A stretch of 64,000 nucleotides of DNA, taken from Acipenser ruthenus. Taxonomy: Eukaryota; Chordata; Actinopteri; Acipenseriformes; Acipenseridae. The position numbers were made by a program, and so were the translations under genes. Where the stretch lies: contig NW_026708843.1 in the NCBI RefSeq assembly GCF_902713425.1, positions 135,083-199,082 on the forward strand. Reading direction: 5' to 3'. Each line of letters begins with the position of its first letter. The stretch's first letter is position 1. Shown piece after piece: positions 52,450 to 63,950 of the stretch. A model generated the notes under the pieces. It did no database searches. It was not told the origin of the DNA and saw nothing but the letters and a program-made list of their open reading frames with translations.

Positions 52450-53088
52450 TACATACATTTATGCGACATACAGAAGAATAAAAGAAAGTAAATGGATAAA
52501 TAGACTGAACACGATGACGAGAGCGGGACTCAATAGAAAAGAATGAACTAATTAACTTCAATAAATATATAAAATTTAAACAAATAAACAAAATTCCTTC
52601 AAAAGTTGTGCATGCTGATGCGCTGGGGAGGCCAAATCAAGACTGATCCTCAGAGCCAGCATTGCATGATATAATAAAAATATAAGTTTATATAAAGTGG
52701 TGTTAATTAGAATTAATACAGATTCAAAGATAGAAATAAAAATGATGTCACAATATATAGAACACCATGACATCATGTAAGAATAAATCATGGATTTGAA
52801 TATAAACAATAACAAGTCGTTGTCATGCCGTCAAACACCTAGAAACACCTCTAATGTTTTGATTCAAACACCAGGCTCTCTTGAGAAAGATACGGACAAC
52901 ATATCGAAACGTTGGGCAGCTGGCTCTCCGGTCAAAAGTCCAGAGCCCTAACCACTACTCCACACTGCTGCCCATAGTTCACTGAGCTCATAACTCAAAC
53001 TCCTATAGTTATTATTCTCCACTCAGAGCTATCAAACCCTCTCACGCCAGTTGCTGGTCCCCTTGGTGTACTTGGTATTTCTCTGCAG
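52235..53088 (+). other. Intron-like insertion inside the V exon
   Basis: Bounded by GCAG|GTGTGT at left and TTCTCTGCAG|GTCCC at right, so it has consensus splice ends and a 6-bp direct repeat. It contains (AT)n (52365-52439), a hammerhead-like repeat copy (52781-52930) and a SINE head scrap (52925-52973). The intact sister gene has an uninterrupted V exon here. Confidence 0.7.
52365..52440. repeat. (AT)n microsatellite
   Basis: Pure TA run inside the V-exon insertion. Confidence 0.95.
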
Positions 53089-53361
53089 GTCCCAGAGACA
53101 AGCAATGCAACCTGACATTGGGACGGGTGGAAACGCAGGACTCTGCCATCTATTACTGCGCCTACAGCAAGAACGTCATGATCTATACTGGAGATGGATC
53201 CACGCTCCTAGTAACGGGTAGGCAAGCCTCTTCTGATAATATGGCGCATAGCGACCGAATGCAAAGTGTTAAACTCATAAGCGATCAAGTTACAATACAG
53301 AATCGCCCGTGTTGCGTATTTCACATCACAATGTGTCGTGGTTACTTTTGACGAGCTCTGT

Positions 53362-53512
53362 TGAAGACGCTGAGAAAGACTTCTAGTGGAAACGTTTGCC
53401 GTTGAATTTACACTGAAGACCCTGAGAAAGACTTCTAGTGGAAACGTTTGCCATTGAATTTACACTTTAGACCCTGAGAAAGATTTCTAGTGGAAACGTT
53501 TGCCTTTGAATT
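53362..53512 (-). repeat. 52-bp tandem repeat with hammerhead-like core (3 units)
   Basis: Opposite orientation to the arrays at 28335 and 32090. The plus strand here reads 'ctgagaaagacttctagtgg' then aaacg three times. Confidence 0.8.
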
Positions 53513-54098
53513 TGCATTTAGTTTGGAAAGCGAGATTTGTATTGTTCATGTCATGTATATGGCGTTGCCTTTTTATATAAATCACTAGACCTATATATTT
53601 AAAATATATACAACTTAAATTACAATTGTAACCGCGCCCCCCCCCCTCTCTCACAGAGCGCTCTCCCGCCCCCGCTTCAATGGTTCTCCTCTCCCAGCCC
53701 GACTCGGACTCCAGCGCCTCCGCCGCTCTCGTGTGTTTGCTCTACGGGCCCATCTCCGCTCAGACCCGCCTCTACTGGAACATCTCCGGCCGAGTCGACC
53801 CGGGACTGAGCGACTCCGGCTCTCTGAACTCCTCCGAGACCGACAGGTCTCATTCCTTCTTCCTCAGGAACCAGATTTCGGTCGCCGCTGATGTGTGGAG
53901 CCGCGGAGCCCCGTGTACCTGCGTGGCGGAGACGGAGGCCGGGGTCCGAATCAGCAGAACCGCCCAGAAGAGGAATACAGGTAGTCAGTCAGACAGTCAG
54001 TCTGTCTGTCTGTCTAGATTGGTTTATGTCGCTTTATTTTGAACGTCATCAATAAGTATTGCATTAACACGCAATTAACCATTATTATTATTTTTTAT

Positions 54099-54414
54099 AT
54101 TATTATTTATTTCTTAGCAGACGCCCTTATCCAGGGCGACTTACAATCGTAAGCAAATACATTTCAAGTGTTACAATACAAGTAATACAATAAGAGCAAG
54201 AAATACAATAATTTTTGTTCAAGTGTGACAAACCACAATTCAATAATACAGCAGATAATAGTGATAGTTACATCAGGATATGATTAAATAGTGATAGTTA
54301 CATCAGGATATGATTAAATACAAAGTACTACAGGTTAAACACTTGGCAGATTACAGTATTCTGAAGTACAGGATTAAATGCAGTAAAATAGGGGGCAGAT
54401 AAGAGCAAAATAAT
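54099..54414 (-). mobile_element. L2-like LINE 3' UTR fragment
   Basis: Reverse copy nearly identical to 6440-6760, without coding sequence. Confidence 0.85.
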
Positions 54415-54534
54415 TCATTGACTATTCGTAATTGACAGTCAATAGATACGTCATTATAGAATGCCATTGGAGCTTATATTTCATGTGTATGTTGAGTGTG
54501 TTTTTTGATACTTGGTCCAATAAAAAAAACGACA

Positions 54535-54657
54535 TACAAAGACTGGTATGTAATACAGATAATCCCCTATTCACGTGATCATGGCAATTTGAAAACGTGA
54601 TTACGAATAGCAACCACGTGGTTTAAATGCGCATTATTTAGCATACCAGTCTTTGTA
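54535..54657. mobile_element. 123-bp MITE with 16-bp perfect inverted ends
   Basis: Starts 'tacaaagactggtatg' and ends 'cataccagtctttgta', exact reverse complements, with no coding capacity. A partial relative lies at 9089-9190. Confidence 0.8.
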
Positions 54658-54669
54658 AGTATTTTTTTG

Positions 54670-54671
<2 letters not shown>

Positions 54672-54746
<75 letters not shown>

Positions 54747-55223
54747 TATTTCTTAGCAGACGCCCTTATCCAGGGCGACTTACAATTGTTACAAGATATC
54801 ACATTATTTTTACATACAATTACCCATTTTTACAGCTGGTAGGAGGCTGTGTGGTCCAGTGGTTAAAGAAAAGGGCTTGTAACCAGAAGGTCCCCGGTTC
54901 AAATCCCACCTCAGCCACTGACTCGTTGTGTGAGCCTGAGCATGTCACTTAACCTCCTTGTGCTCCGTCTTTCTGGTGAGACGTAGTTGTAAGTGACTCT
55001 GCAGCTGATGCATAGTTCACACACCCTAGTCTCTGTAAGTCGCCTTGGATAAAGGCGTCTGCTAAATAAACAAATAATAATAATAAAGTTGGGTTTTTTA
55101 CTGGAGCAATCTAGGTAAAGTACCTTGCTCAAGGGTACAGCAGCAGTGTCCCCCACCTGGGATTGAACCCACGACCCTCCGGTCAAGAGTCCAGAGCCCT
55201 AACCACTACTCCATACTACTTCA

Positions 55224-55225
<2 letters not shown>
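54672..55225. mobile_element. Family I SINE (-) with a nested family II SINE (+)
   Basis: The family I copy (54672-54838 and 55087-55225) is broken within 'cagttgggtttttactgg' by a complete family II copy (54840-55085). Family II therefore moved after this family I insertion. Confidence 0.85.
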
Positions 55226-55314
<89 letters not shown>

Positions 55315-55400
55315 GGCAGACGCCTTTATCCCAGGCGACTCACACAGGTGTCACAGCACAGGGTTGCAATGCAAGATTCATTTTTAAACACAGTGCACTT
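55226..55400. repeat. (ATT)n and family III tail
   Basis: About 29 ATT units, then a reverse family III piece with 'cctttatcccaggcgactca'. Confidence 0.8.
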
Positions 55401-55664
55401 TGCAGTAGTAAGTGCGAATCATAATCTTACTAGAATACAACAAGGTATGACTTTGTACCGTCTGTCTTTGTATGTTAGTGTGACGTTTCTTAACGCTTCT
55501 TTTTTTGCGTCTAGACAAAGCTGGAAACTGCGTTTGGTTTTACGCAGTCCTCTTAGTCTCCTCCCTTCTTCTCGCGGGCGCGACAATACTAGCGATTCTT
55601 CTGTGCAAAAGAGCATCCGACACAGGTGACTTACAGGAGTACTTAAGCAAGCCTGAACGCTGTC

Positions 55665-56160
55665 TCTCAAACCCGGTAAAGAATCTGTGGAGTGAGTCAC
55701 GGTCCTGGAGGGCAGTTCCACTCCTGGTCTTTGTTCCAACCCCCTGTTCTAAATGATTTAATTAAACCAATGAATGAAGCCTCCGTTCGTCCAGACCCTG
55801 AAGTCGCCATTTAGACTGAGGAGACAGAGGGCAGGAGAAACCTCTTCTCCACACAGAGAGGGGTGAGGTGACGGAAGGGGCTGCCCAGGGTTATCTAGTC
55901 ATGCTGTCGAGGCAGAATCACTGGAATCAGCTGAGGCCACTTTTTTTCAGGAACAGCGGTGGCTTGAAACCTGGTTCCAGGAGACCCCCGTCCCCCGGGA
56001 GACCTAGTTTGAGGTTTGCTGTATCAAACCCCAAGTCTCCCTGCCTGGTGTGCCGCGCAGTGGCCCCACAGTCTTCTGAAACCAAGTTCTAAGCCACACA
56101 AAACATCTCCGCGTTCCCTGAGCTTGAGTTTACTGCTCTGTGAATGCCTGAGGTTGAGGG
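55665..56160. repeat. Diverged repeat remnants
   Basis: 55680-55775 looks like a common fish repeat ('ggtcctggagggcagttcca'). 55800-55950 resembles a decayed CR1-type ORF2 end ('cttctccacacagagagggg'). Both are weak calls. Confidence 0.35.
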
Positions 56161-56589
56161 CTAGTTAGTGCTTTATGATAACTGGACCGATGAGCACAGC
56201 ACACAGCAGGACAGGGTGATAAGGGGCTGTACAGATTCATGCAGGATTAACTGCCCCTGCTCTTTATCAAGCAGCAATACTCATCCCAACTCTTCATTCA
56301 CAGGAAAGAACAGAGAGGAAAACTGTCCTGGAGTGAAACGCTTGGAGGGACCCAACACTGGCAGAGCAGTACATGTGGAAAGCAAGAGAAACGCCCAAAC
56401 TAGTGTAACTATATATAATATACATAATAACGACTGTTATGCATGCTATTTAGAGGGAGGTGGCTCCTCCCTTGTTCAAAATCTCTATCGTGCTCTGCAG
56501 GAAGACGTATGGGTCGAAAAGCATAAGCCATTATTATGTTTACTGTGGTTTAAAATATGTTAGAATAAAGAATATGTTGCTTTTATTGA

Positions 56590-56870
56590 GAATTCCTTGA
56601 GGCTTTGAACTTGCTGGGAGTTGCTGTCTTAATTTCTCCTACTATGTGATTTCTCACTGGATATTGAAAGGAACTTAGTTTCAAACTAGGCACTTTGGAG
56701 CCATTTGGAATCATCAACGTCATCAACATTCTGGAATTTTGTTTAAAAGACTACTTGTTTGGTTTTTTTATCAACTTCTTAAAGCACTGTTTTTTTGTAT
56801 TCAGTCGATGAAGGACTTGTAGTCTGAAACGTCCTGATAATTGATTTGTAATCAATTATTCTACCTTTTT
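56590..56870 (+). repeat. Dispersed repeat with hammerhead-like end
   Basis: Forward relative of 46455-46700; contains 'tcgatgaaggacttgtagtc' then 'tgaaacgtcctga'. Confidence 0.55.
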
Positions 56871-57110
56871 AAGGACCTGAAATATCCTTTTCTCTTTTTT
56901 CTTTTATTTACTGATCATTTTGGTACACAGCAGTTTTCCTTTTATATATATATATATAAGTCTCCTCCAGTGAGAAATCCCATTGTGTATATATATATAT
57001 ATATATATTTTTTATTCATTTGCAGGTCTCAGTTATGGGAGAGGTCCAGTATGCCAGCGTACAGTTTGACAAACACAGACGGAAGAAATGAAGACTGAGG
57101 GAAACAAATC

Positions 57111-57376
57111 ATTATTATTATTTATTTCTTAGCAGACGCCCTTATCCAGGGTGACTTACAATTGTTACAAGATAGCACATTATTTTTACATACAATTCCA
57201 TAATTTTTTTACACATTATTTTTTACATACATACCCATTTATACAGTTGGGTTTTTACTGGAGCAATCTAGGTAAAGTACCTTGCTCAAGGGTACAGCAG
57301 CAGTGTCCCCTACCTGGGATTGAAGCCACGACCCTCGGGTCAAGAGTCCAGAGCCCCTAACCACTACTCCACACTA
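57111..57376 (-). mobile_element. tRNA-derived SINE, family I
   Basis: Reverse copy 20 bases after the stop codon of the second receptor, probably in its 3' UTR; a short duplication of 'acacattattttttacata' lies within. Confidence 0.9.
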
Positions 57377-57410
57377 CAGTGTGTAGCTTCGAGCTCGATT
57401 CTGTGGTGCT

Positions 57411-57762
57411 TTGATTCAATCATTCTGAGTGCTTCTGGGTTCTGTAGCTCCTCCAATATCTTATTTAACTAAATCTGCCTTTACCTGATCTGCTGGGAGC
57501 TGGTCTGGAGAATCCGAACTGCCAGCCTTGCACGTTCCATTCACATCACGTGACAGCGTGACCTTTCAACTCTGTCAGCCCCGCCCACTCGCTATATAGA
57601 CTTGAATGGAGTGAGGAAGGCAGTCCAGCGCCCGGCTGTTAGGATTCTCCAGACGAGATCACAGCAGCTCACAGCCAGGTAAAGGCAGATTGAAAATGAT
57701 AAGAACTCAATATTGGTTGAGCTGCAGAACCCAGAAGCACTCAGAATGACTGAATCACAAAC
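57411..57762. mobile_element. Foldback element, about 140-bp inverted arms
   Basis: Left 'cattctgagtgcttctgggt' pairs with right 'acccagaagcactcagaatg'; inner blocks 'tctgcctttacctg' and 'tctggagaatcc' also recur inverted. The loop has 'agccccgcccactcgctata'. Confidence 0.75.
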
Positions 57763-57769
57763 AGCGTGT

Positions 57770-58290
57770 ATTAATAAGAGAAAGAGATTACAGTCACCTC
57801 TGAAGATCCCTATTCTTGAATAAATGCTGTTAAAACAAACCAGAATGAACTGCTTTAAAAGTGTTTTTTTTAAATTTAGCACTATAGGAAGGTGAGGGAC
57901 AATAGCACTGGCTACACAATGCTAGTGTCACACAAAAATGGATCCCCCTTCCTATTGTATAGTAAATTACATTTATTTCATTCATGCAGTCTCTCAAAAA
58001 TAAAAACTCACAATAAACAAGTGTTATTATTCATCTTACACAGAGCAACACCCCCACCTGGTGGACAAAATGGGACAAGATATTCGTTTTTTAGTAGTAA
58101 GTAGTAACTGTTTTTCTTGCGCTAAACAAGGGTGTAAATCAACGTTCTTTGCTCAGTTTAGCTTTAGCAATCTTTTTTTTTCTTTTAAATACTTGCATGT
58201 CTCAAAAAAGTATTAAAAAAACAAGGCAATCTAATTTCTTCAACACAAGAAAGGAGGGACCAGTGATCATGTTCCTCGTGCTGGTAATCT
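57770..58290. other. Intergenic DNA, nothing recognised
   Basis: Between the convergent receptor and TRIM genes; may include the TRIM 3' UTR. A scrap of the 80-bp unit occurs at 58252-58270. Confidence 0.4.
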
Positions 58291-58293
58291 GTA

Positions 58294-60341
58294 TTAATCT
58301 GTGCAGATATGCGGGCAGATGATCAGTGGAGCTGCGTTTTTACCATCATAATAAAGACCAGGACAAAAGAATGGATAGAGTTTCTCAGTGAAGGTGTCAG
58401 TGAAAGTGTAGATGTGAGATCTGGTCTCCACATTGTAAAAGGAGAGCTGCCCTCCCTCATAATCCAGATACACCCCCAGCTTCCGGGGCTTCGGGCTCAT
58501 GGGGAGGGGAGTCCGGGGGTCAGTGACAGCACTGAACTGATTATTTTCTTCATTCCACCTAATAACCCAGAATCCCTGCTGGGGTTTCACAGTGAAAGAC
58601 CACTTCCTCTGAGAAGACTCTCTGGTGACTCCGAGTGCCCAGTATATCTTCTCCCCTACCTCCACCTCCCAGTAGTGTCTCCCTGAGGTGAAGCCCTCCC
58701 TGCCCAGGACATAGATCTTCATATCAAATCTCTTTGGATTCTCAGGGAGAGGCTGTCGTATATTCCCATGGTTGACTTGTTTTCCATCCTTAGACAGGAT
58801 GAGATAGGCCTGTGCTGTATCAGGGTCCAGAGTCACGTCAACTGTGGAGCAGAGTGTGGGGGTAAAACATATACAATATAATACACTGACCATGTGAGAT
58901 ACAAACATCCTGCTCCACAGATATAAAAACAAGAGCACTTGGAAAAATCGAAAATATACTCAATGCTGGAGAAATTCCTTGTCAGGTTTTCACAGAATTG
59001 GATAGGCGATTCTCCAGGTATAAGTTAGACTTTTATTCTGTCTGCAGATGAAAAATTGACCCCTCATGAAAAGCCTAGTGTTCTGATTATGTGTTTGAGA
59101 GTGGAATGGAGAAGGGTGTTACTGTACTACAGACAGTATGATGATGAAAACATTGGAACTTGTTATTTTCATATTGTGGCCCTTCTGAAAACACAAAACA
59201 ACTCTCACGGTATTCTTCATAAATTCAGTAATAATGATCTGAAAGCAGGTACTCAACTCCATCTAATGGAAGAAGAGGAAGAAGAAGAGGAAGAGGAAGA
59301 AGATGAAGATGAAGACAAAGACGAAGAGGAAGAAAAAGACGATGCGGCTCACATATGTATTGCACCAACCTGCTATAGTTGCTTTCATCAACTCCACCTT
59401 CCAGAATCCCTCAACATGGTCTTTGAGTCGAGACACAGCTTTCCTCAGAGTCCAGAAAGAGTCGTCTATGTTATCAAAGAGCTGCTGAGCAGCAGGAGGG
59501 GCGCAGACAGACTGGAAACTCTACAGGGGAGTGTGGAGAAAAGGATTCATCAGCCAAGCAGCACAGGGGCTGCAACACTGGACTGAGCAGCTGGGGAGGT
59601 CTTTCAGTGTGTACAGGAAATAATCAGGAGGACCCCAGAATCTTACAGAAAGACCAGCGACCAAACTGAACACAAGCATTGACCGTGCTTTGAGCTAGAT
59701 AAACCCCATCGTAAAAACAAACAGCAGTGTGTTTAAAAGTCCAGATACTGAACCCCCATTCAGTGCATCTGCATTGAAACGTGGTCTGACCTGCAGAAAG
59801 TGGATGTGATCCTCTGTCTCAGAAAGCTGCTCCATCTCAGCCTTCCTCTTTCTCAGCTTCTGGATCTCCTGCTCCAGTTGTTCCCTTTGCTCGTCGGCCA
59901 GACTCACTGCAGCCTTCTCTTTAGCTCCAATCAGCTCTCCCACCTCTGTCCTGATTCTCTCAATGGAGCGGATCAGCTCAGACAGGACCTGCTCGCTTTC
60001 AGCCCTTTCCTTGTGTGCCGAGAGCTAGTTAGAGGAGGGAGGGGATCAGTGACACGCCTCCCCTGACAATACCATGTCTTTGTTAGACTGTTCTCGCACT
60101 CACCTTGAGAGACTCCACAGCCTGATTCAGTCTCTCCAGCTCTTTCAGTCTCTCTTCAATGAGATTTTCTATTTCTGCCTGTCTCTCCCCCAGCTCCTTC
60201 TGCACAGAACAAGATGGGCAGAAACAGATACACAGCGATGCAATATTACTGAAGCAATACCGTCAAACTGAAACACTAAAAATACTGTGCTATTATTATT
60301 ATAATGGTAATGTACATGATATGATTGATTTGGAAAAGCAT

Positions 60342-60412
<71 letters not shown>

Positions 60413-61854
60413 CATTGGCTGGACCAGCGTGTTTCTAACATTCACATATATGTTTACAGTAGTATATAAAAATACAGCAATTGCATTTCAAACATTATAC
60501 CATGAAAAGTAGACCACTATGAAATGTGTACAAGGGATTCAACACACTGTACACAGTATAGGAAGCCTTGACACTCTAGTTTAAACAGTGTACCTTTTTC
60601 TCCGCCCTCCCTTTCGCTGATGAGACAATTGAATGGTCCGAGTGGTCGCTGTCTATGCACAGCGCGCAGATACAACTCTGATCGGTTGTGCAGTAAAGCT
60701 CCAGCAATCTCTGGTGCTGTTTGCAAAGCTTCTGCTCCAAATCTCTGAGAGGCTGGACCAGCGCGTGCCTCTTCAACCCCGCGGTCTCGTAGTGTGGCTG
60801 CAGGTGCGCTTCGCAGTACGAGCACAGGCACATCAAACACGACCTGACCGCTCTGCGCTTTATCTCGCTGGGGCAGAAATCACAAGGCACGTCTCCGAGC
60901 TCAGCAGAGACAGGAGCGGGAGCGGGGGGTTCCCTTAATAAAATAACACGGAAAACAACGCGTTCAAGCATTTTAAAACACCAACGGGACTTCATATCGA
61001 CAATGCAGTGTGTGTAATGCAGTATATCGAGTACAAGGTCCTGCAGAAATCGCGTGAATGAATCCCTTTGAAATGTTAAACATGCATTACACATTATATC
61101 ATAATAAAAGTTACATTCATTTTTGCAAACCATAAAATTCACACCAAGTTTTGAAATACTGTAGCGTGCACAGGGTTAGGGGTCAGGGATGGTAGGTGAC
61201 GCAATCTAAACATGACGACATAAGCCTGATCTCTGCTCCTGTTTTGTACAGCGGGATCGGCGCTATGCTTCAAAGCGGGAGGTCCCGGGCCCGCGTCAGA
61301 CCTCCGCCTGTGAGAAGCTCCTGCTTCCGGGAACAGAGATTCGCCACAATACATTCAAAATCCCCCAATGAAAAATACATATCACATTTTAAACACGCAG
61401 AGATATTTCAGACAAAGCTTCTGAACGCAACACACGTGATGTGGGTTCCGCTTTGTTCCAAACACAGTATCAGAACTGAAGTAGTTTGCAGAGGCTGTCA
61501 CTGCGCGTCAAAGTTACAACCAGCTCGCCTATTTCGAGAATATATTTTCTTTAGTACTATCAGAGGGCTATAGCACAGGTACAGTACATACCTTTTCGAG
61601 TCGAGTCTTCTCGTTTTCTTCAATTCCTCCACCAGTTCGTTAAGGACGTTGCTTTTGCGCAGAACGGGCCTGGGAGTGAAAGTCTCCCGGCACTGGGGGC
61701 AGCTGTACACGCCGGTTTGGTCACTCTGGTCCCAGTAGCTCCCGATACAGTCCAGACAGAAGCTGTGTCCGCACGGAATGGTTGCGGGCTCGGTGAAGAG
61801 GTCCAGACACACGGAGCAGGAGAACTTCTCCTCTGGAGACGCCGCTGTCGCCAT
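58294..61854 (-). CDS. TRIM E3 ligase (RING, two B-boxes, coiled coil, PRY-SPRY)
   Basis: Six minus-strand exons: 61592-61854, 60594-60933, 60104-60199 (96 nt), 59791-60024 (234 nt), 59370-59520 and 58294-58841 (TAA). All joins are in frame, giving 543 residues. RING residues are complete (SCSVCLDLF, CGHSFCLDC, CPQC). Exon 2 holds two B-boxes (CDFCPSEIKRRAVRSCLMC and CKQHQRLLELYC). Exons 3-5 are Leu/Glu/Lys-rich coiled coil. PRY-SPRY has LDPDTA, YWEVEVG and YWALGV. Exon lengths of 96 and 234 nt are typical of TRIM genes, and the order matches fish finTRIM/TRIM25-type proteins, which ubiquitinate targets in antiviral defence. An interferon element lies 30 bases before the ATG. No damage seen. 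Confidence 0.9.
59263..59345. repeat. (GAA)n-type low complexity
   Basis: GAA/GAT purine-rich stretch in the intron before the SPRY exon; acidic reading frame on the plus strand is an artefact. Confidence 0.85.
60345..60412. repeat. (AAT)n microsatellite
   Basis: About 22 AAT units in TRIM intron 2. Confidence 0.95.
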
Positions 61855-61883
61855 CGCTGCTGTCCGTCAGGGAGAAAGCTGGA

Positions 61884-61901
61884 GAAACGAAACTGAAAAC
61901 T
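61884..61901 (+). promoter_or_regulatory. Interferon-stimulated response element upstream of TRIM
   Basis: Reads 'gaaacgaaactgaaaact': it contains GAAACTGAAAAC, which fits GAAANNGAAANN, plus one more GAAA five bases upstream. It lies 30-47 bases from the TRIM start codon. The motif works in either orientation and binds IRF/ISGF3 factors in other vertebrates. Confidence 0.7.
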
Positions 61902-62336
61902 GCAGGAAGTCAGACTAGCGGAGCTATGAAATGAGTTCACAAACACTGTGCAGCGAGGCGGGGTTTGGCAACAGAAAAACAACCGTGTCGTGTTGCTGTG
62001 TGTTTTAAATGAAATAAATAAATAAAAACACATTGATACGCAGTTATTAAATGCATCGAAGCGCTTCTTTAAATACAGCGAGACAGAATCCCCCCGCTGC
62101 TCGGTAAGTGTATCCGTGCACGAAGGCTAATCAAGCCTTTGAATTAAAACACCAACACGCTCTCTTCTATCCAAACCAATGCGGCCGTTCCAGTTTGGGG
62201 ACTTTTCCATTGCATTAAAACAGCAGATCTAAAAAGAATGCCTTTTTAACAGAGTCATGCGCGCCGAACAGGTACAACAGCTGCTTTTAAATATCATGCA
62301 CAAACTGTGTTCTGAAGGTAAATGTGAAATAAATAA

Positions 62337-62344
<8 letters not shown>

Positions 62345-62400
<56 letters not shown>
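62345..62400. repeat. (AT)n microsatellite
   Basis: Pure TA run of about 55 bp. Confidence 0.95.
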
Positions 62401-62402
<2 letters not shown>

Positions 62403-62434
62403 CCAGACGCTGCTTGTTTTCTACACAGATACAT

Positions 62435-62950
62435 ATTAGTAAGACCTCACCTAGAATATTGTGTTCAGTTCTGGTCACCTCCTTACAAAAAGGATATTGC
62501 TGCTCTAGAAAGAGTGCAAAGAAGAACAACCAGAATTATCCCGGGTTTAAAAGGCATGTCGTATGCAGACAGGCTAAAAGAATTGAATCTGTTCAGTCTT
62601 GAACAAACGCGACGATCTGATTCAAGCATTCAAAATCCTAAAAGGTATTGACAATGTCAACCCGGGGGACTTCTTTGACTTGAAAAAAGAAAAAAGTACC
62701 AGGGGTCATAAATGGAGATTAGATAAAGGGGCATTCAGAACAGAAAATAGGAGGCACTTTTTTACACAGAGAATTGTGAGGGTCTGGAACCAACTGCCCA
62801 GTAATGTTGTTGAAGCTGACACCATGGGATCCTTCAAGAAGCTGCTTGATGCGATTCTGGGATCAATAAGCTACTAACAACCAAACGAGCAAGATGGACT
62901 GAATGGCCTCCTCTCGTTTGTAAACTTTCTTATGTTCTTATGTTCTTATA
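62435..62950 (+). mobile_element. CR1-like LINE 3' fragment
   Basis: Encodes in shifting frames the reverse-transcriptase end ([11 protein letters not shown]-type start, then [16 protein letters not shown] and [12 protein letters not shown]), ending with 'gaatggcctcctctcg' and a 'ttatgttc' tail. More complete than 15393-15838. Confidence 0.8.
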
Positions 62951-62975
62951 TGTAGATATCAAACGCAAGTACCCA

Positions 62976-63203
62976 CGATGATGGAGTAGTGGTTAGGGCT
63001 CTGGACTCTTAATCGGAGGGTTGTGGGTTCAATCTCAGGTGGAGGGACGCTGCTGCTGTACCCTTGAGCAAGGTACTTTACCTAGATTACTCCAGTAAAA
63101 ACCCAACTGTATAAATGGGTAATTGTATGTAAAAAATAATGTGATCTCTTGTGACAATTGTAAGTCGCCCTGGATAAGGGCGTCTGCTAAGAAATAAATA
63201 TAT
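62976..63203 (+). mobile_element. tRNA-derived SINE, family I
   Basis: Forward copy lacking the first few head bases. Confidence 0.9.
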
Positions 63204-63205
63204 GT

Positions 63206-63660
63206 AGAATTGGAATCAGTTTTTACAAACCGTGTGATTAGTAAATTAACAGCTGGCGAGTAGGTTTTCGTTGATGTCTAGTTAAATAAATCACTACTGA
63301 CAGACTTCAGCCTTTTCCGCTGTCTCGTCCGATTTTAAACACAACCTTCAGTGAATGTACAAGAGCCGGGACAGTAAACAAGTCGGCGTTTTAAGAAACT
63401 GGAATAACGCGCCTCTGAACAAAATCGTGCAGGCGCATACAAGGTATAGAAAAACGAGACCGCTTGAAACGGGTCAGCGTTCACGGGACCCCTGCTTACA
63501 GGAGTTGGGGTGCAGTCCTGATCACGCCACTTCAGCAATTACCCCCGAAGAAAAATAGTTACAGGTGCATTTTTTGGAACACAGAGTAACTTTGTAATGG
63601 GCAATGGCAGAATACACACGCACACAATGAACTACGCGTGTGATACTTTGTAATAACTAA
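63206..63660. other. Intergenic DNA, nothing recognised
   Basis: A short overlapping open frame on each strand near 63335-63558 shows no domain. No repeat named. Confidence 0.35.
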
Positions 63661-63669
63661 TAATAATAA

Positions 63670-63894
63670 AAATAATAAAAGCAGACGCCCTTATCCAGGG
63701 CGACTTACAACTGTTACAAGATATCACATTATTTTTACATACAATTCCCCATTTATACAGCTGGGTTTTTACTGGAGCAATCTAGGTAAAGTACCTTGCT
63801 CAAGGGTACAGCAGCAGCGTCCCCCACCTGGGATTGAACCCACGACCCTCCGGTCAAGAGTCCAGAGCCCCAACCACTATTCCACACTGCTGCC

Positions 63895-63948
<54 letters not shown>

Positions 63949-63950
63949 TA
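63670..63950 (-). mobile_element. tRNA-derived SINE, family I, with (AAT)n
   Basis: Reverse copy followed at 63895-63947 by AAT repeats on its head side, so that microsatellite is not this SINE's own tail. Confidence 0.9.

Larger units (their letters stand above)
50914..57091 (+). pseudogene. V-J + C1 ITIM receptor, second copy with a stop in the V domain
   Basis: Parts: leader 50914-50953, V exon in two pieces 52040-52234 and 53089-53217, C1 about 53655-53979, transmembrane 55515-55627, then 56306-56371 (weak donor) and 57027-57091 (VSVMGEVQYASVQF, an ITIM). C1 is almost identical to the first copy. In the V domain the invariant Trp codon is TGA (HVT-stop-YKIV). The J-like end DGSTLLVTG and the extra Cys pair are kept. 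An 854-bp insertion splits the V exon between two GCAGGT words, and removing it restores frame exactly. As it stands the gene cannot give a full receptor unless exon 2 is skipped, the stop is read through or the stop is an assembly error. The C1 domain, membrane span and ITIM remain open, so the lesion looks recent. Confidence 0.75.

Noticed and set aside
59056-59586. 176-codon plus-strand frame with an acidic run
   Set aside because: It lies opposite TRIM exon 5 and contains a purine-rich low-complexity stretch; no domain.
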